Assembly: GCA_033816765.1 (NCBI GenBank)
Contig: CM066292.1
Coordinates: 2,480,001 to 2,544,000, forward strand
Direction of reading: 5' to 3'
Length of the DNA stretch: 64,000 nucleotides
Source: Nothopassalora personata
Taxonomy: Eukaryota; Ascomycota; Dothideomycetes; Mycosphaerellales; Mycosphaerellaceae
The position numbers were made by a program, and so were the translations under genes. Positions 20,605 through 31,197 of this stretch are shown one piece after another; positions within the stretch are counted from its first letter, which is position 1; each line of letters opens with the position of its first letter. The notes beneath the pieces were generated by a model that did not search any database, was not told the DNA's origin, and saw only the letters and a program-made list of their open reading frames with translations.

Positions 20605-23120
20605 CTAAACTCCGCTACTACCTAAGGACTAGGGACTATAGTAAAGTTATTAAGAACACTAGAGAGCCCGATTTTCTTAACGTCCTTATATAGCTTAGTA
20701 GTAGGGACCGTACCTTTAGAGTAAAGCATAGTTAAATATACTCCGATATACTAGGCCTAACTATCTTCGCGGAAGACCTCCTTATTATACTTAGGTTCAT
20801 CTTTATAGGTAACTACTTATCTAGTGCGAACCTTAGGGTCCTTTCCTATAAGGCGTTATACTATAGCGAGCTTCTCCTAAAGAGCGTAGGTGTTAGTAAC
20901 GCGACCGAAGAGGGCAGCCTCGAACTAGCGACTATATTAAAACTAATCCTAGGCATTTACATTAGGAAACGTCGTCTAGAGGATCTAATTAATCTAAGTA
21001 GATAATGCCCTCTTTCTTTATAACCGGGCTATTACTAGCTAAACTATATTGTCGGACGTAGTTATTAATCCTTATAGTCTTAGTATTCTATATACGCTTT
21101 CTTTATACAAAGGGGGCGTTTACGGGACTAATAGGCATATCCTTAGGTAGTCCTTTACTAGCATCGTTCCCTAGTTTATTTACTTAGGCATTATTTCCCC
21201 TTCCTAGGGTTACCCTGGATTTAGCTAATAATTAAGTTTCGCTTATTTAAGCACTAACTTCGTTAATCATTTTAACCTCCTACTAGTTAATCTTAGCTTA
21301 CCGGATCTCCTATTCTAATTAAAGGCGAACTTTCTTAGTAGCCTTAGCTCGGGCTCGTAGATCCTAGGCTAAGGACCGGGTCCTCGGGTACGGATTCTTT
21401 AGAATGCCTACGGATACCTTTCCTTTTACTTTATTAGACTATATAGGATAGGTAGATACCTCGTTACGTTCGCCTAAGTCGATCGCCTACTCCGCTTCAC
21501 TTTCTCCGAATAAGACCTAATATGTCCTAGTTGCCTTGTCCGTTTAGCTAGACCGTGCGTCCTAAGGGCTATACTCTGTTAAATGCCTAAAGTTAGGAGG
21601 GGGCTTAGAATAACTAGGAGGCGTAACCTTTATTACCCTAGTATAGTCCCTACCTATCTATTACTTACGTAGTACGGGAATTTTATACTAGTTGTTAAAC
21701 TCGATCGGCCTATAATGTTCTTCGAGTAGAGGGAGCATATAGAGCAGTTTCGGTTTACTATAGTCTCTCCGAAAGTTGAATTTAGTAGGACGCGGATCGC
21801 CTTCTTTCCCTAGATACTACTAGTTATTCGGGGCGAGGTATACGTAGCCCCGGGATATTAAGGACCTTATCGCCCTATAATTACTAGCCTAGTGCTTCGA
21901 ACTGCTATAGTTATAGTAATAACTATCTATCGCTTTAGACTGTTCGCGATTCTAGGATAGGGGACGCTACATTACGTAAACCTATAGTTTAGTATCCAGG
22001 TCGTACCTCTCCGGTTATATAGAGCGTTAATTCTCGCTCAGGTAGAAGGCACCCGCGTCTACGACGCGACCGCGCTAGTATACACGTATGCTTATTTTAG
22101 CTACCTTCTAGATTAGGTCATTATTAATAACAGTCCTAGAGGTAGCCTTCTTAAGCGTATTAATCTTAGGCTTAAGGCGCGGCATTTACTTTACGACTAA
22201 GCGGTGTAGCTAAGGTAAAGTAAGAGGGAAATCTATATGTATAGCTTTCTATCCCTCCTTACTATCTACGATACTAGTAGCTTTATCGAGGATCCTCTAA
22301 AAGTCCCTAAACTTCTTAGGTTGCTTTAGATAAAGCCCGCAAGCCTTATAGACCGCTTTCGCGACTACCTCTAGCAATCCCTAAAGGAGGAGGCGACAAC
22401 GGGAGCTGTTATCTAAATCCTTAGGTTTAATTAGGTTACTTAAGGATACAAATAGGCCGATAAATTCCTTTATATCCTATTCTTCGGGCCTCTTACCTTA
22501 CTACGCCCTAATAATCTCCTCGAGATATTCCCGGCTCCCTAATATCGAGTAGGCGTTAAACCTTAAGAACTCTAATAAGAACGCCCTCTTAAAACGTGCC
22601 TTATTAGTAAGCTACCTAGGCAGTCTTATAACTACGCGCCGGATAGTAGTTTCGCAATTGCGCTTAAACCTACCCTAGAAATTATCCTTCTTAATAGATG
22701 CCCGGCGCGGATACTAGTCTATTAGGTCGCTAAACCGCTCCTAGAACTTAGTAGCATTAGTGCTATTAAAGAACGGATTCTTAGCGCCTCCTAGAGGTAG
22801 AAAGCGAGGGCTAGCGTTTTCTATTACTACTACTAATCGTCTAAAGAGGGTAGTTATAGTATCTATTCCAATTGTGCTATTCGTTCCTACACCTATACCT
22901 AATTTAGCGGCGCTAGTTCCGCTTCTCCCTTCTTTACTAGATTTAGGTGTTTCCCCTTCCTCCGATTCCTCTATCCCCTTATAAGAGACAGAATCCCTAT
23001 AGACCCCTTCTATTTTCGTGGGGTTTATAGGCTGTTCGTAGCCTCTACCTATGTCGGTAAAGGTGCTAAGTTTTTCTAGTAATGTAGCCGTATCTATTAT
23101 TACGTAGTACTTACTTTAGA
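20605..23120 (-). pseudogene. RIPed debris, probably gypsy gag on the minus strand
   Basis: CpA/TpG-poor sequence with dense stops. On minus, a stretch around 22500-23110 reads like a fungal retrotransposon gag (PFFNSTNATKFWERFSDLI-like after allowing RIP stops). I cannot name the family. The segment 20605-22400 shows only short open pieces. No host gene is seen. Left border is the Gy1 LTR. Confidence 0.5.
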
Positions 23121-23180
23121 ATGCGCTAATACTAGTTATTGCTTAATAGGACCTTGTAACCGTAATTATTACTAAATACC

Positions 23181-23310
23181 TTAGACCTTAAGTGTTTTCG
23201 ACCTTAGTCGACCTTAACCGTAAACCTTAACCTTAAGTAATAACCTTAACCGTAAATCTTAAACCTTAAACCGTAATTTTAACCTTATAAACTAAATGCT
23301 AATACGCTAC
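23181..23310. repeat. Degenerate CCTTAA/CCGTAA repeats
   Basis: About a dozen imperfect repeats of ACCTTAA and ACCGTAA in 130 bases. They are telomere-like only loosely (the fungal telomere is TTAGGG). They lie in RIPed sequence between two minus-strand retroelement remnants. Confidence 0.5.
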
Positions 23311-23699
23311 CGGGTGTATACTTAATACCCGCCCTTATTAACTACTAAAATAATGTCTACTAACTACCCTATGTAGGCCTGTCCGAGTTATAGTAGTATA
23401 GAGCGGCGCTTATGTAAGTAGGGGTATTTGCCGGTCCCGGGACCGTAAAATCAGGTCACGTGACGAGTAGCGTAGTAGCTAGATAAAATAAGAGGATTAG
23501 CGGACTTAATCCCCTATGCCCTCTCCTCGAGAGGTATAAATTGAATTGTTACCTTAATGCTACGCTTATAATGCTTAACTACGTAGTATATATCTTAATA
23601 GCTATACTAGGTCCTACTAGTTTGCCTAAATGTCTAATTAAACCTAAATGAAATTAGGGTAAGTTAGACCTAAGGGACCCCCTCTAAACCTAAGGTTAA

Positions 23700-25075
23700 C
23701 ACAACCTATCAGTCGTTAATATTAGTTAACCTAAAAGGTATAACTAAGTACTCGTAGTAATCGTATCGCGTACGAAACGTAGTCTTCTACTTGTCTCCTT
23801 ACTTAATAGGAATACGGTAGTAGGTATCCTATAGGTCGATTATAGTAAAGAGCCTTATACCCTGTAGCCTATCTAAGGTCTTACTAATTAGGGGTAGTAG
23901 ATATCGGTTCTTTACTATAATCTTATTTAGGCCTCTATAATCTATATAGAGCCTAAGAGTACTATTCTTCTTTAGTACGAATAGGATAGGCGTACTCGCC
24001 TCGCTTACGGATTGCCTAATCTACCCCTTCTCTATTACTTACGTAAGGTACTTCTTTAAGGCTTCTAGCTTAGTTAAGGACTAGTAGTATAGCGGCTTAA
24101 AAGGGGGTTTCTTTCCTTTAACGAGATTAATCGTATGCTTAACCCCGTCGGGTATCTTGCGCTTCGCCTACTCATTAGGTGCGTATATATCTCGGAAGTC
24201 TACAAATTCTTTAGGCTACGAGGGGCCCTCTCCTTTAGGTACTGCTATAGTAATAGCCCAAACACTTATCGCATAAACCTACTTTAAGCTCTCGAGATCC
24301 TTAAGGAACTCGCGTGCGTTAAGCTACTAAACCGTAGGCGTCTCTACACCGTAGTACTACTAGTTATCCTTATTAGCCTTTATAATCCGATTACGATACC
24401 GCTAGGGTCTACCTAAGATAACTAACGGCCTACCTATAGGCGCTATATAGTAGATAGCGTCGCTTACGCGCTCTACTCCTATATCGTTAGCTAGTCGTAC
24501 GTAAACCGTATAGGCGCCGTAGTAATACCCTTAGTCCTACGCGTACGACTCTAGATTTAGAAGCTTATACTACTAATAGGCTATATCTAGTATTAGAGTA
24601 TATACTCGTACGATACTAAGCTTAAATCTATACCGTTATCTAGAAGAAACGTAGCCTCGCGAAAGCCCTTACGCGTCTCGACGGCGCCTCGTAAGTAACG
24701 CGCTAAACTTGTATTAACTTACCTTAAGGGGTCTATATAGAAACTCGAACTTAGAAGCGACCCTTACCTAGTCCTCTACCTTTTCCCTATTTACCCTTCT
24801 TAGTTAAAGCCTTAATAATTTCTAACCTACGAACCGCTTACGCGTTACGGTCCTTCTATAGGTGTCTATTTCGGTACTCCGTCTTATAGTAACCCTTCTT
24901 ACCGTAGCTATAGTACTCTACCTTCGACTTTTAGCTAGTTAAAGACGAGCTACCGGCGTCTCGCTACTAACTCGTACCCGAGGCGCCCGGTACTTAACTC
25001 TACTTCTATTACTTTAGTCGTCCTATAGAGAGCGCCTTCACGCGGCGGACGACGTAAGTATCTTCGTTACGACGA
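23700..25075 (-). pseudogene. RIPed gypsy fragment related to Gy2 (gag end to RT), minus strand
   Basis: The reverse complement matches Gy2 33750-35000. It contains the zinc-knuckle region, the pre-RT linker and the RT start (LKK..STLRLYIDYRG and KNRYLLPLI-like blocks), with RIP stops. It is truncated on both sides. A CACGTGAC motif at 23457-23464, just left, may mark an LTR remnant, since this motif is otherwise seen only in LTRs here. Confidence 0.75.
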
Positions 25076-25750
25076 AGAGAAACTAAGACTCTCTCTCTCG
25101 AAAAATACAAGCCTACTCGACTCGAAACAAGAAAAGACAGGTCGGACGAACCGAACGAACGAGATACGCTCAAAATCTACAAACAAGAACTCCGGAACTG
25201 CGAGAAGGGAAAGCGACGTACATAGCGTACACGTCGCTCGAACAACGAAGGCGCTGTCTACCTGTCGTCCCGGCAAACCACGTAAACTGCCGGCTGGAAC
25301 CAAGAGAGGCGTTTAGGGGCGCAAACCACGTATACTGCACGGCTGGAACCAAGAGAGGCCGAGGGGGGGACGACAGCGAGGCCACTGCGACCGAGGAGCT
25401 ACACTCGAGACCGGAGAACGCGACTGGATTGAAACAGAGGCAACGGGTGTTTCTTGGGATTTTGCTCGGTGCGTACGGGTACGGCCGGCTTGGCTTTTTA
25501 AAACAAGAACGAGACACGGGCGCAAAACTTGTCTCGCCCGGGGCAAGGCGACAAACCGCAATTCTCGACAAGACACGACTACCGGGTACGCGCGTACTAC
25601 GCCGCAATATATTCGATTTACGGTTCGAATAGCGAGCGTTGCTCGCATCTTTTAAGGAGTTTTTACGTCCGGGGTACGACGGGGCTTTTCTCCTTCTCTC
25701 AAATTTTGGTCTCGTTCTCGAGACCCGTGTTGCATAGTCTTTGACTCAAA
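25076..25750. other. UnRIPed insert of unknown type with a 40-bp direct repeat
   Basis: Base composition changes abruptly. CpA and TpG are common again, GC is higher, and flanks on both sides are RIPed. Two imperfect copies of a motif (GCAAACCACGTA, then GGCTGGAACCAAGAGAGG) occur at about 25273-25310 and 25321-25359. Overlapping open frames up to 145 codons exist on minus (25170-25607), but none looks like a protein. It could be a solo LTR, a LINE 5' region or a short non-autonomous element. I could not find clear ends or a target duplication. Confidence 0.45.
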
Positions 25751-25769
25751 TAGCACGTTAATGGAATAA

Positions 25770-26523
25770 TCAATCAATATCTTCTAGGCCCTTAACTACT
25801 TCTTTTATAGTATTAAGTAGTATACTACTAATATACCTAAGCCGCTAATACTATCTAACTATATTAGTTCTTAGCTTAGCAAATATAAGAGTAGTAAGTC
25901 CTTTTAATACTAATCTATCTTCCTTCTTTATAGAACCCTTCTTTACCCTAAGGTTCCTAAAGATAATAATATTCTTTATTATCTTAATATAGCCTATAGG
26001 CTTACCCTTCTAGAATAGCATTTTAGATAGTCTATCTAGGTAAACTCTATATTTCTTATATAGGAGTTCTATAGAGATTAGTATAGTATCTAACTCTAGG
26101 GAGTAAAGTATATTACGAAGGAGGAGGGTAGTTTCTTAACTAAGATAGTTCTTTATAACCTATTCTAGTTCTCCTTTAGTTATAAGAGATCCTTACCTAA
26201 TAGCCTAAGAGAAGTATATAGGCCTAAGTCTTAGCCTAACATTTTAAAGGTCTATAAGATTATTATAGATATAGAAGGATATACCTATATTATAGACTTT
26301 GTCTATAGATATTTGATTTAATATAGTAGCTACTACTCCTCCTATATATACTAATTATGCAATTATAATAGCTACTCTAGATCTCCTATAGAGTTATCTC
26401 TAGTTACTATTACTATTAGAGCTACGCTTATAATTAGATAATAATATACTTAACTAGTTATTAATTACTATAGCAATCCTCTTCCTAGAGGACTTATTAC
26501 CCTTCGCCTTCTTAGCCCTATCC
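25770..26523 (-). pseudogene. Copia-2 pol remnant (protease region and onward), minus strand
   Basis: AT-rich, RIPed, continuing on minus the element whose gag lies at 53283-54300. The join is interrupted by Gy2 with TSD TTTAG (26524-26528 and 53278-53282). Position and weak similarity suggest the copia protease and the part following it. It is truncated on the left by the unRIPed insert. No intact frame. Confidence 0.6.
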
Positions 26524-26902
26524 TTTAGTGTAAGGGGCAGCCTAGTGGCTAACCCTTACATGTAGCCTTACATATAACATTGTTGCGGTTGGGCCTTGTC
26601 CCTCGTCACGTGGGTGGCCTAGGAAGTGTCGATCCTCGATATGTCTCTAAAGTAGTGTGAACGAGAGTTCACTACAAGGTTGCAACTTAACACAAGAGTG
26701 TTGATTTGAGTTGAGCACGAGGCTCCTACTATGCTATGCAATATTCCGCGCCATGCTGCCGGGGGTGGGTCCGTGGATTAGCCGTCCCGCGTTCCTCATA
26801 GTAAACACGCGTAGAACCTGGGAATAGCGATATTCTGTCCCAATCTCATGAATATTATCGTGTCGTTGATATAACCTCGTCGTCGCCAGTCCCAGGTGTT
26901 GT

Positions 26903-28534
26903 TTGCCTCACATGGCGGCAGGCTCCAAGCGTCGTAGCAGCACTGCTGGGCCATCTTCGAGACCAGCCAAACGCGTTCGACAGCCACCTCGTCCAAAGCC
27001 TTATGATAACACACTCCAAGCTCTTGAGCAGTCGCAGTCGCAATCTCGATCGAAGCCCTCGAAGTCGCGGAAAGGCAAAGGACGAGCTCTCACGCCCGTG
27101 CCGGAGAATGAGGAGGATGATGATGAAGAAGCGCGTCTTCACGACGACGCCCTAAACCAGTCGATGGGCGCAGGTGGAGGTGCTGAAGATGAGGATGCGG
27201 ATAACGACGAAGAACAGGAGGTCGAAGAGGCTGAAGACGATGCTGATAACACCGCCGAGACTGAGGTGTTCTCCTTCGGTGTCGCCTTTCGCGTTGTTTT
27301 TGGTAAACAGATGCTCGCTGTCAAGTCGTGGCCGGTAGTGAAGAGCGATAGCACTGACTATCTCGTGGTGGACAATTGGAGTGAGTTCTTGAGCCGGTGG
27401 TTCAAGTCCATCGACAATAGCGGTCGTCTCTCAGAGGATATCTATAAGGTTATCAACATGCGTATCACCGCCAGCTACGAGCGCTCCGGACTTCGCTCTC
27501 TCGTCAATGAGATGTCGAACGACGTACCTGAAGCAGAGGGGGATGTGAGACGCGCCAAACAACAACTGAAGATGTGGTACGAGATGTCGAAGCAGGGCCT
27601 CAATATTGATATTGTGGCGACCGTGATCGAGCGCACTGCCGCACCTGCTCGTACACCTGGAAGTCAGCGACGCGCCGCACAGAGGACTGCTACCGATCAG
27701 CAGCTGGCACAGATCCGGTCCGGCACGTATGGTACTCAGCGTGGTGCAGAAGATGTTGATGATGATGATGGATTGTTTGTGAGGCAAGAATCACCGCTCC
27801 GCCGCACCGGCATTGAGGTGGATGAAGACGGCCGAATAGTGCCTCAAGTAACAGGCTCGGACGACTTCCTCAACTCGCTCAATAAGCAGTGGCGCTGCGG
27901 CAACAAGTACTGCAAGAACTACGGCAACACTTGCTGGTGGACTGGTCCGGATAACCCTCAAGACCACTGCAAGATGTATCCAGAGATAACGCGTCGATGG
28001 TGGAAAGCAGCTCGCGCGTATGAGCTGGATAAGAGCAAGCCGCATTGCACACTAATGGATCCAGGCTCTACGTTGACAGCTAAGTTATGGAAAGAGAAGG
28101 AGAGGAATAAGACCAACCCATACGCAGCTACAACTTCCAAGCAAGGTGTTGTCGGTGCTACTGTAATCAAGCAGTACTTTGGCTCTCGTAACCACCAGTC
28201 TTCGAGTCCACGTGGACGCTCACCTTCACGATCACCGCCGGTGTTGTTCAGCTCTCAACCTGCTACAGAAGAGCCAAGCGTTACTGTCCGAACCTGCTTC
28301 GACTGGCTTGTACGTAGTAGTACCTACTGGCTCAACAGACAGACCGATCTTGACAGCATATACGATCTTCTTGTGAACGAGAAGGACTTCGATCTTCAAC
28401 AGATCTATAACATTAAGCAGGCGGTATGGGTGGACACATACAGCCTGAAGGAGGGACAATATTCGAAGCTACGGCAGGGGATTCAGAAATACCGTCATTC
28501 TTCGGCGTACCGGCAGAATGATCGAAGTGAGTAG
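26903..28534 (+). CDS. Accessory protein of the Tc1/mariner element, function unknown
   Basis: 543 residues; I do not recognise a named family. The N-terminus (1-60) is basic, with Ser/Gln repeats and a nuclear-signal-like RRSS and KSRKGKGR. Residues about 68-118 are very acidic. A folded-looking region follows (120-240; W143, W159, W166). A cysteine group C332, C337, C344, C356, followed by WW-rich sequence (C-x4-C-x6-C-x11-C), could bind metal. A Ser/Arg/Pro linker (about 430-450) precedes a C-terminal helical region. The gene lies inside the transposon, convergent with the transposase, 556 bp from its stop. Possible roles are DNA binding or control of transposition (inference). M4 (26912) is an alternative start. 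Confidence 0.75.
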   Translation: MPHMAAGSKRRSSTAGPSSRPAKRVRQPPRPKPYDNTLQALEQSQSQSRSKPSKSRKGKGRALTPVPENEEDDDEEARLHDDALNQSMGAGGGAEDEDADNDEEQEVEEAEDDADNTAETEVFSFGVAFRVVFGKQMLAVKSWPVVKSDSTDYLVVDNWSEFLSRWFKSIDNSGRLSEDIYKVINMRITASYERSGLRSLVNEMSNDVPEAEGDVRRAKQQLKMWYEMSKQGLNIDIVATVIERTAAPARTPGSQRRAAQRTATDQQLAQIRSGTYGTQRGAEDVDDDDGLFVRQESPLRRTGIEVDEDGRIVPQVTGSDDFLNSLNKQWRCGNKYCKNYGNTCWWTGPDNPQDHCKMYPEITRRWWKAARAYELDKSKPHCTLMDPGSTLTAKLWKEKERNKTNPYAATTSKQGVVGATVIKQYFGSRNHQSSSPRGRSPSRSPPVLFSSQPATEEPSVTVRTCFDWLVRSSTYWLNRQTDLDSIYDLLVNEKDFDLQQIYNIKQAVWVDTYSLKEGQYSKLRQGIQKYRHSSAYRQNDRSE

Positions 28535-29090
28535 GAGGGAGATTATCAAAAAGTTTGGGCTGCGTTTCCTCAACACTCCGTGCATATTTTTGAATGGTTG
28601 TTGGACGAGGTTGTTGCGACAAGGTGTAGCTATTGATCTGTGCTTTCCATATATCATATATCGTGTTGTGTTGCACCTCACCGTCGCCGTCTCGAAGCTC
28701 CGAATCTATGCTAGCTCTATGTCGTCCGAAGCCGAGTCATCCGATTGGGTCGGGAGGAAATCCCAGGACTTTTGCGGGTATGCCGGGATGCTCGGCGGGA
28801 ACATGTGATCCAAGGGTCCGGAAAATAAGTTGCACACATGCGATTCACAACCACGCATCCGATTCGCACGCGATTTTTTTTGTGATATAGCGCCCATACA
28901 GAACTACAAAGATATGTAAAGAAGTGCAGAAGGTGTTGCGTTGTTGTGGAACAATGTCGTGTGAAGCTCTTCGATCGTCCTCTCGGCTAATGTCCGGACC
29001 CTGTTTCCGACATATCGATGACAGCGCTCTGCGGGCTAATGATGCCTGGCATTTCCTCACTTCCTTATTCTTCGCTCCATCGACACACAC
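28535..29090. other. Spacer between the two convergent mariner genes
   Basis: 556 bp with only short, overlapping frames on both strands. I see no RNA gene or repeat. It should hold both 3' UTRs. Confidence 0.5.
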
Positions 29091-30101
29091 CTACCTATAA
29101 CCACACTTCCAGAACCACGCGCTCGCATCCACCTGCTCGAAACGCTTCACAGCATCCTTCACGAAGTCGCCAAAGCGATCGTACCCATCCGCCGCCGCGA
29201 TGTTCTTCTTGATCCACGCCTTCAGCACCCCGAATGACAGCTCGATCGGATTGAAGTCTGGCGAATATGGTGGGAGATATTGCAGGTACACACCAGCCTC
29301 TGCGCAGAGCCGTGCGACCGTCTCACTGCGGTGAATCGACGCATTATCCATCACCAGAAAAGAGCCTCTCTCCAACTGCGGCAACACCGTGTGCTCGAGC
29401 CACGCTTCGAATATCTCAGCAGTGATACTGCCTTGGAACACGAGCGTCCCCGGTAGATATCCAGCCTGCGTTATAGCTGGCAGTACTGACCACCGCACCT
29501 CTCTTTTACAAGAGCCTTCTTCAAAACAAGGTGCGCCTATAGGTGTCCAACCAGTCTTGCGCCAACCGGTACGTTCATTCGAAGCGCTCTCATCCACACA
29601 GCAGACACGACTCATCGGCATCATCTCCTGCTCACGCTCAAACCAATCGCGTACCTCCTTATTGCGCTCCTTCGCCAGGCGACACGCGACCTTCTTCGAC
29701 CACTTATGCCGCTTGAGACAACGCGAGATAGTACTCTGGCTCACAACCACTCCGAACTCGTCGTATAGATACCACGCTATTTCATCCTGATACGCAGTCG
29801 GCTTGTCCGCGAGGTATTCGAATATGCGTTCCTCGAAGATCGGCAAGAGCGAGCGAGGGCGACCGGCACCACCATTGAGCGTTTTATCGAGGTAGATATG
29901 ACCGAAGAGGAGGTAGTTGTTACGGTGCTTGTCGATACTGCGTCTAGCGATATTCATAAGCTCTGCAATATATTGGTTACTGTGCGCAGTATCTGCGAAT
30001 AGTCGTTGGATCTCGTTCTGCTGCCATTGCGGCAACCTAGCAGGCATAGATAACGCCAACAACACCTGGGACTGGCGACAGTAACGATATAACGACGACA
30101 C
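29091..30101 (-). CDS. Tc1/mariner (IS630 superfamily) DD34E transposase
   Basis: 336 residues, or about 318 from M19 (30047), which may be the better start. It cuts and pastes the element at TA sites. A helix-turn-helix region covers about 20-135 (NQYIAELMNIARRSIDKHR and a second winged part, STISRCLKRHKW). The catalytic acids are visible: D170 (CCVDES), D252 (VMDNASIH) and E287 (NPIE), with 34 residues between the last two, so DD34E. YSPDFNPIE is the usual signature (DDE_3-type domain). It reads convergently with the accessory gene. The frame is intact with no RIP, so activity is possible. Confidence 0.92.
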   Translation of the reverse strand: MSSLYRYCRQSQVLLALSMPARLPQWQQNEIQRLFADTAHSNQYIAELMNIARRSIDKHRNNYLLFGHIYLDKTLNGGAGRPRSLLPIFEERIFEYLADKPTAYQDEIAWYLYDEFGVVVSQSTISRCLKRHKWSKKVACRLAKERNKEVRDWFEREQEMMPMSRVCCVDESASNERTGWRKTGWTPIGAPCFEEGSCKREVRWSVLPAITQAGYLPGTLVFQGSITAEIFEAWLEHTVLPQLERGSFLVMDNASIHRSETVARLCAEAGVYLQYLPPYSPDFNPIELSFGVLKAWIKKNIAAADGYDRFGDFVKDAVKRFEQVDASAWFWKCGYR

Positions 30102-30479
30102 GACGATATAGCGATGATAAAGTACTGGATTCCCGGGTTCTACAGCAAGATACTATGGGGCTTGGCAGGACGGTGATACCGCGGCTATGCGGCCCAGCAT
30201 GGCGCGGAATATTGCATAGCGTAATATCTACTCGTAAAGAAGCGTCGTCTATATAGTGCCATGTCTTGGCGTAACTGATCAGACTGAGCAGACTGATCAC
30301 TGAGCAGACTGAGCGAACTGATCACTGAGCTGATCAGTCTGAGCGAAGTCGACCTGCTCAGTTTCGGTCCTTCCCGAAGAATGAGTGGCTGTGGGTTCTT
30401 CCTGAACCGAACCGTAACACCATCCCCCTCTTAGTCTAGTTCCGTCCCGGAACTTCTTACATAACCCGCTTGTCACCGT

Positions 30480-31088
30480 ATGTTTCGAGCTGCACCCGCA
30501 ATGTCTTCCTCCAAATCGTTTTCTAAAACATCTCTTCGAAGAAAGGCGCTCGCCATCGATATTGAGAGAACCGGTGTTGAAATGGCTCCTTGTCATCATT
30601 GCCGTGCCGCAAGGGTCCCTGCCCTCGCCGAGCGTCCGAAGTGCATCGTGTCGCCCCGTTCCGGAAAATGCTCAGAGTGTATACGCAAAGGATACTCCGA
30701 TTGCGATGTGACACTTTCGGCACACGAGTGGACGAAATTTCGCGATATCCGTGACGGTCTCCAACGTGAGCTCGAGCGTGCGGAGGAGAAGGAGGTGGAG
30801 CTTCTCCATCAGCAAGCCGAGCTGGCCCAGCGTATCATACGCCAAAAGGCCAAGAAGATTTGTCTTCGCAAGCAGCTTCGCCTCGCATCCGGCAAGGCCG
30901 ACGATGCCGTGGCGAAGGAGCTTGAAGAGCTTGAGGCTGAGGATCGGGAGGGGGAAGGTGCTGCTGGCGTTGAGACGACATCCTCTGGCAAGGAATTCGA
31001 TCCTTGGCAGATGCCGCCTCAGGATTGGGAACAGCTGTGTGACCCTTCCTTTCCTTGGACCGTCCCTCCGCTGGCCTCCTTGTCGTAA
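30480..31088 (+). CDS. NA-2 antisense Zn-cluster-like coiled-coil protein
   Basis: 202 residues, opposite in strand to the NA-2 gag. An alternative ATG is at 30501. A basic segment (SLRRKALAI) precedes cysteines 38, 41, 55, 64, 67 and 75: C-x2-C-x13-C-x8-C-x2-C-x7-C. This is the same pattern as NA-1 and C except for a 7-residue longer first loop, which is outside the strict Zn2Cys6 consensus. The shared SGKCSEC core and a tryptophan (HEWTKF) after the cluster support homology. A coiled coil spans about 88-155. The tail is acidic and aromatic (DPWQMPPQDWEQL). It is strongly diverged from NA-1 although the neighbouring gags are nearly identical, which points to cassette exchange. Role in element or host regulation is inferred. 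Confidence 0.72.
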   Translation: MFRAAPAMSSSKSFSKTSLRRKALAIDIERTGVEMAPCHHCRAARVPALAERPKCIVSPRSGKCSECIRKGYSDCDVTLSAHEWTKFRDIRDGLQRELERAEEKEVELLHQQAELAQRIIRQKAKKICLRKQLRLASGKADDAVAKELEELEAEDREGEGAAGVETTSSGKEFDPWQMPPQDWEQLCDPSFPWTVPPLASLS

Positions 31089-31197
31089 GTTCTTATCCAG
31101 TAGTCGTGTTTTTGTGTCGCTGTATTGACTTCTGTGTCCTATGCCATCAAATCAAGAAGCCGCTGTTTGATGCCTTGCTGTCCTCAGGTTGTTTCTG

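Larger units (their letters stand above)
26729..30224. mobile_element. Tc1/mariner-like DNA transposon with two convergent genes
   Basis: 3496 bp, flanked by TA (26727-26728 and 30225-30226). The empty site is visible in the right LTR of NA-2 (GGCTCCTATCTACTCG). Terminal inverted repeats of 30 bp match at about 28 positions, sharing GCTATGCAATATTCCGC. It carries a DD34E transposase on minus (29091-30101) and a second intact gene on plus (26903-28534). Tc1/mariner elements usually encode only the transposase, so the extra gene and the 3.5-kb size are unusual. Both genes are open, so the insertion may be young. Confidence 0.93.
26581..30419 (-). repeat. NA-2 3' LTR (left), split by mariner insertion
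   Basis: 148 + 193 bp around the 26729-30224 transposon, together 341 bp, identical by eye to the right LTR. It holds a stretch of CTGATCA/CTGAGC repeats (about 30275-30350). Confidence 0.92.

Noticed and set aside
23181..23310. Interstitial telomere
   Set aside because: Units are CCTTAA/CCGTAA and irregular, not TTAGGG; more likely a degenerate repeat in RIPed DNA.
25170..25607. 145-codon minus-strand ORF in the unRIPed insert
   Set aside because: Arg/Ser/Pro-rich with competing frames of equal length and direct repeats; not convincing coding sequence.
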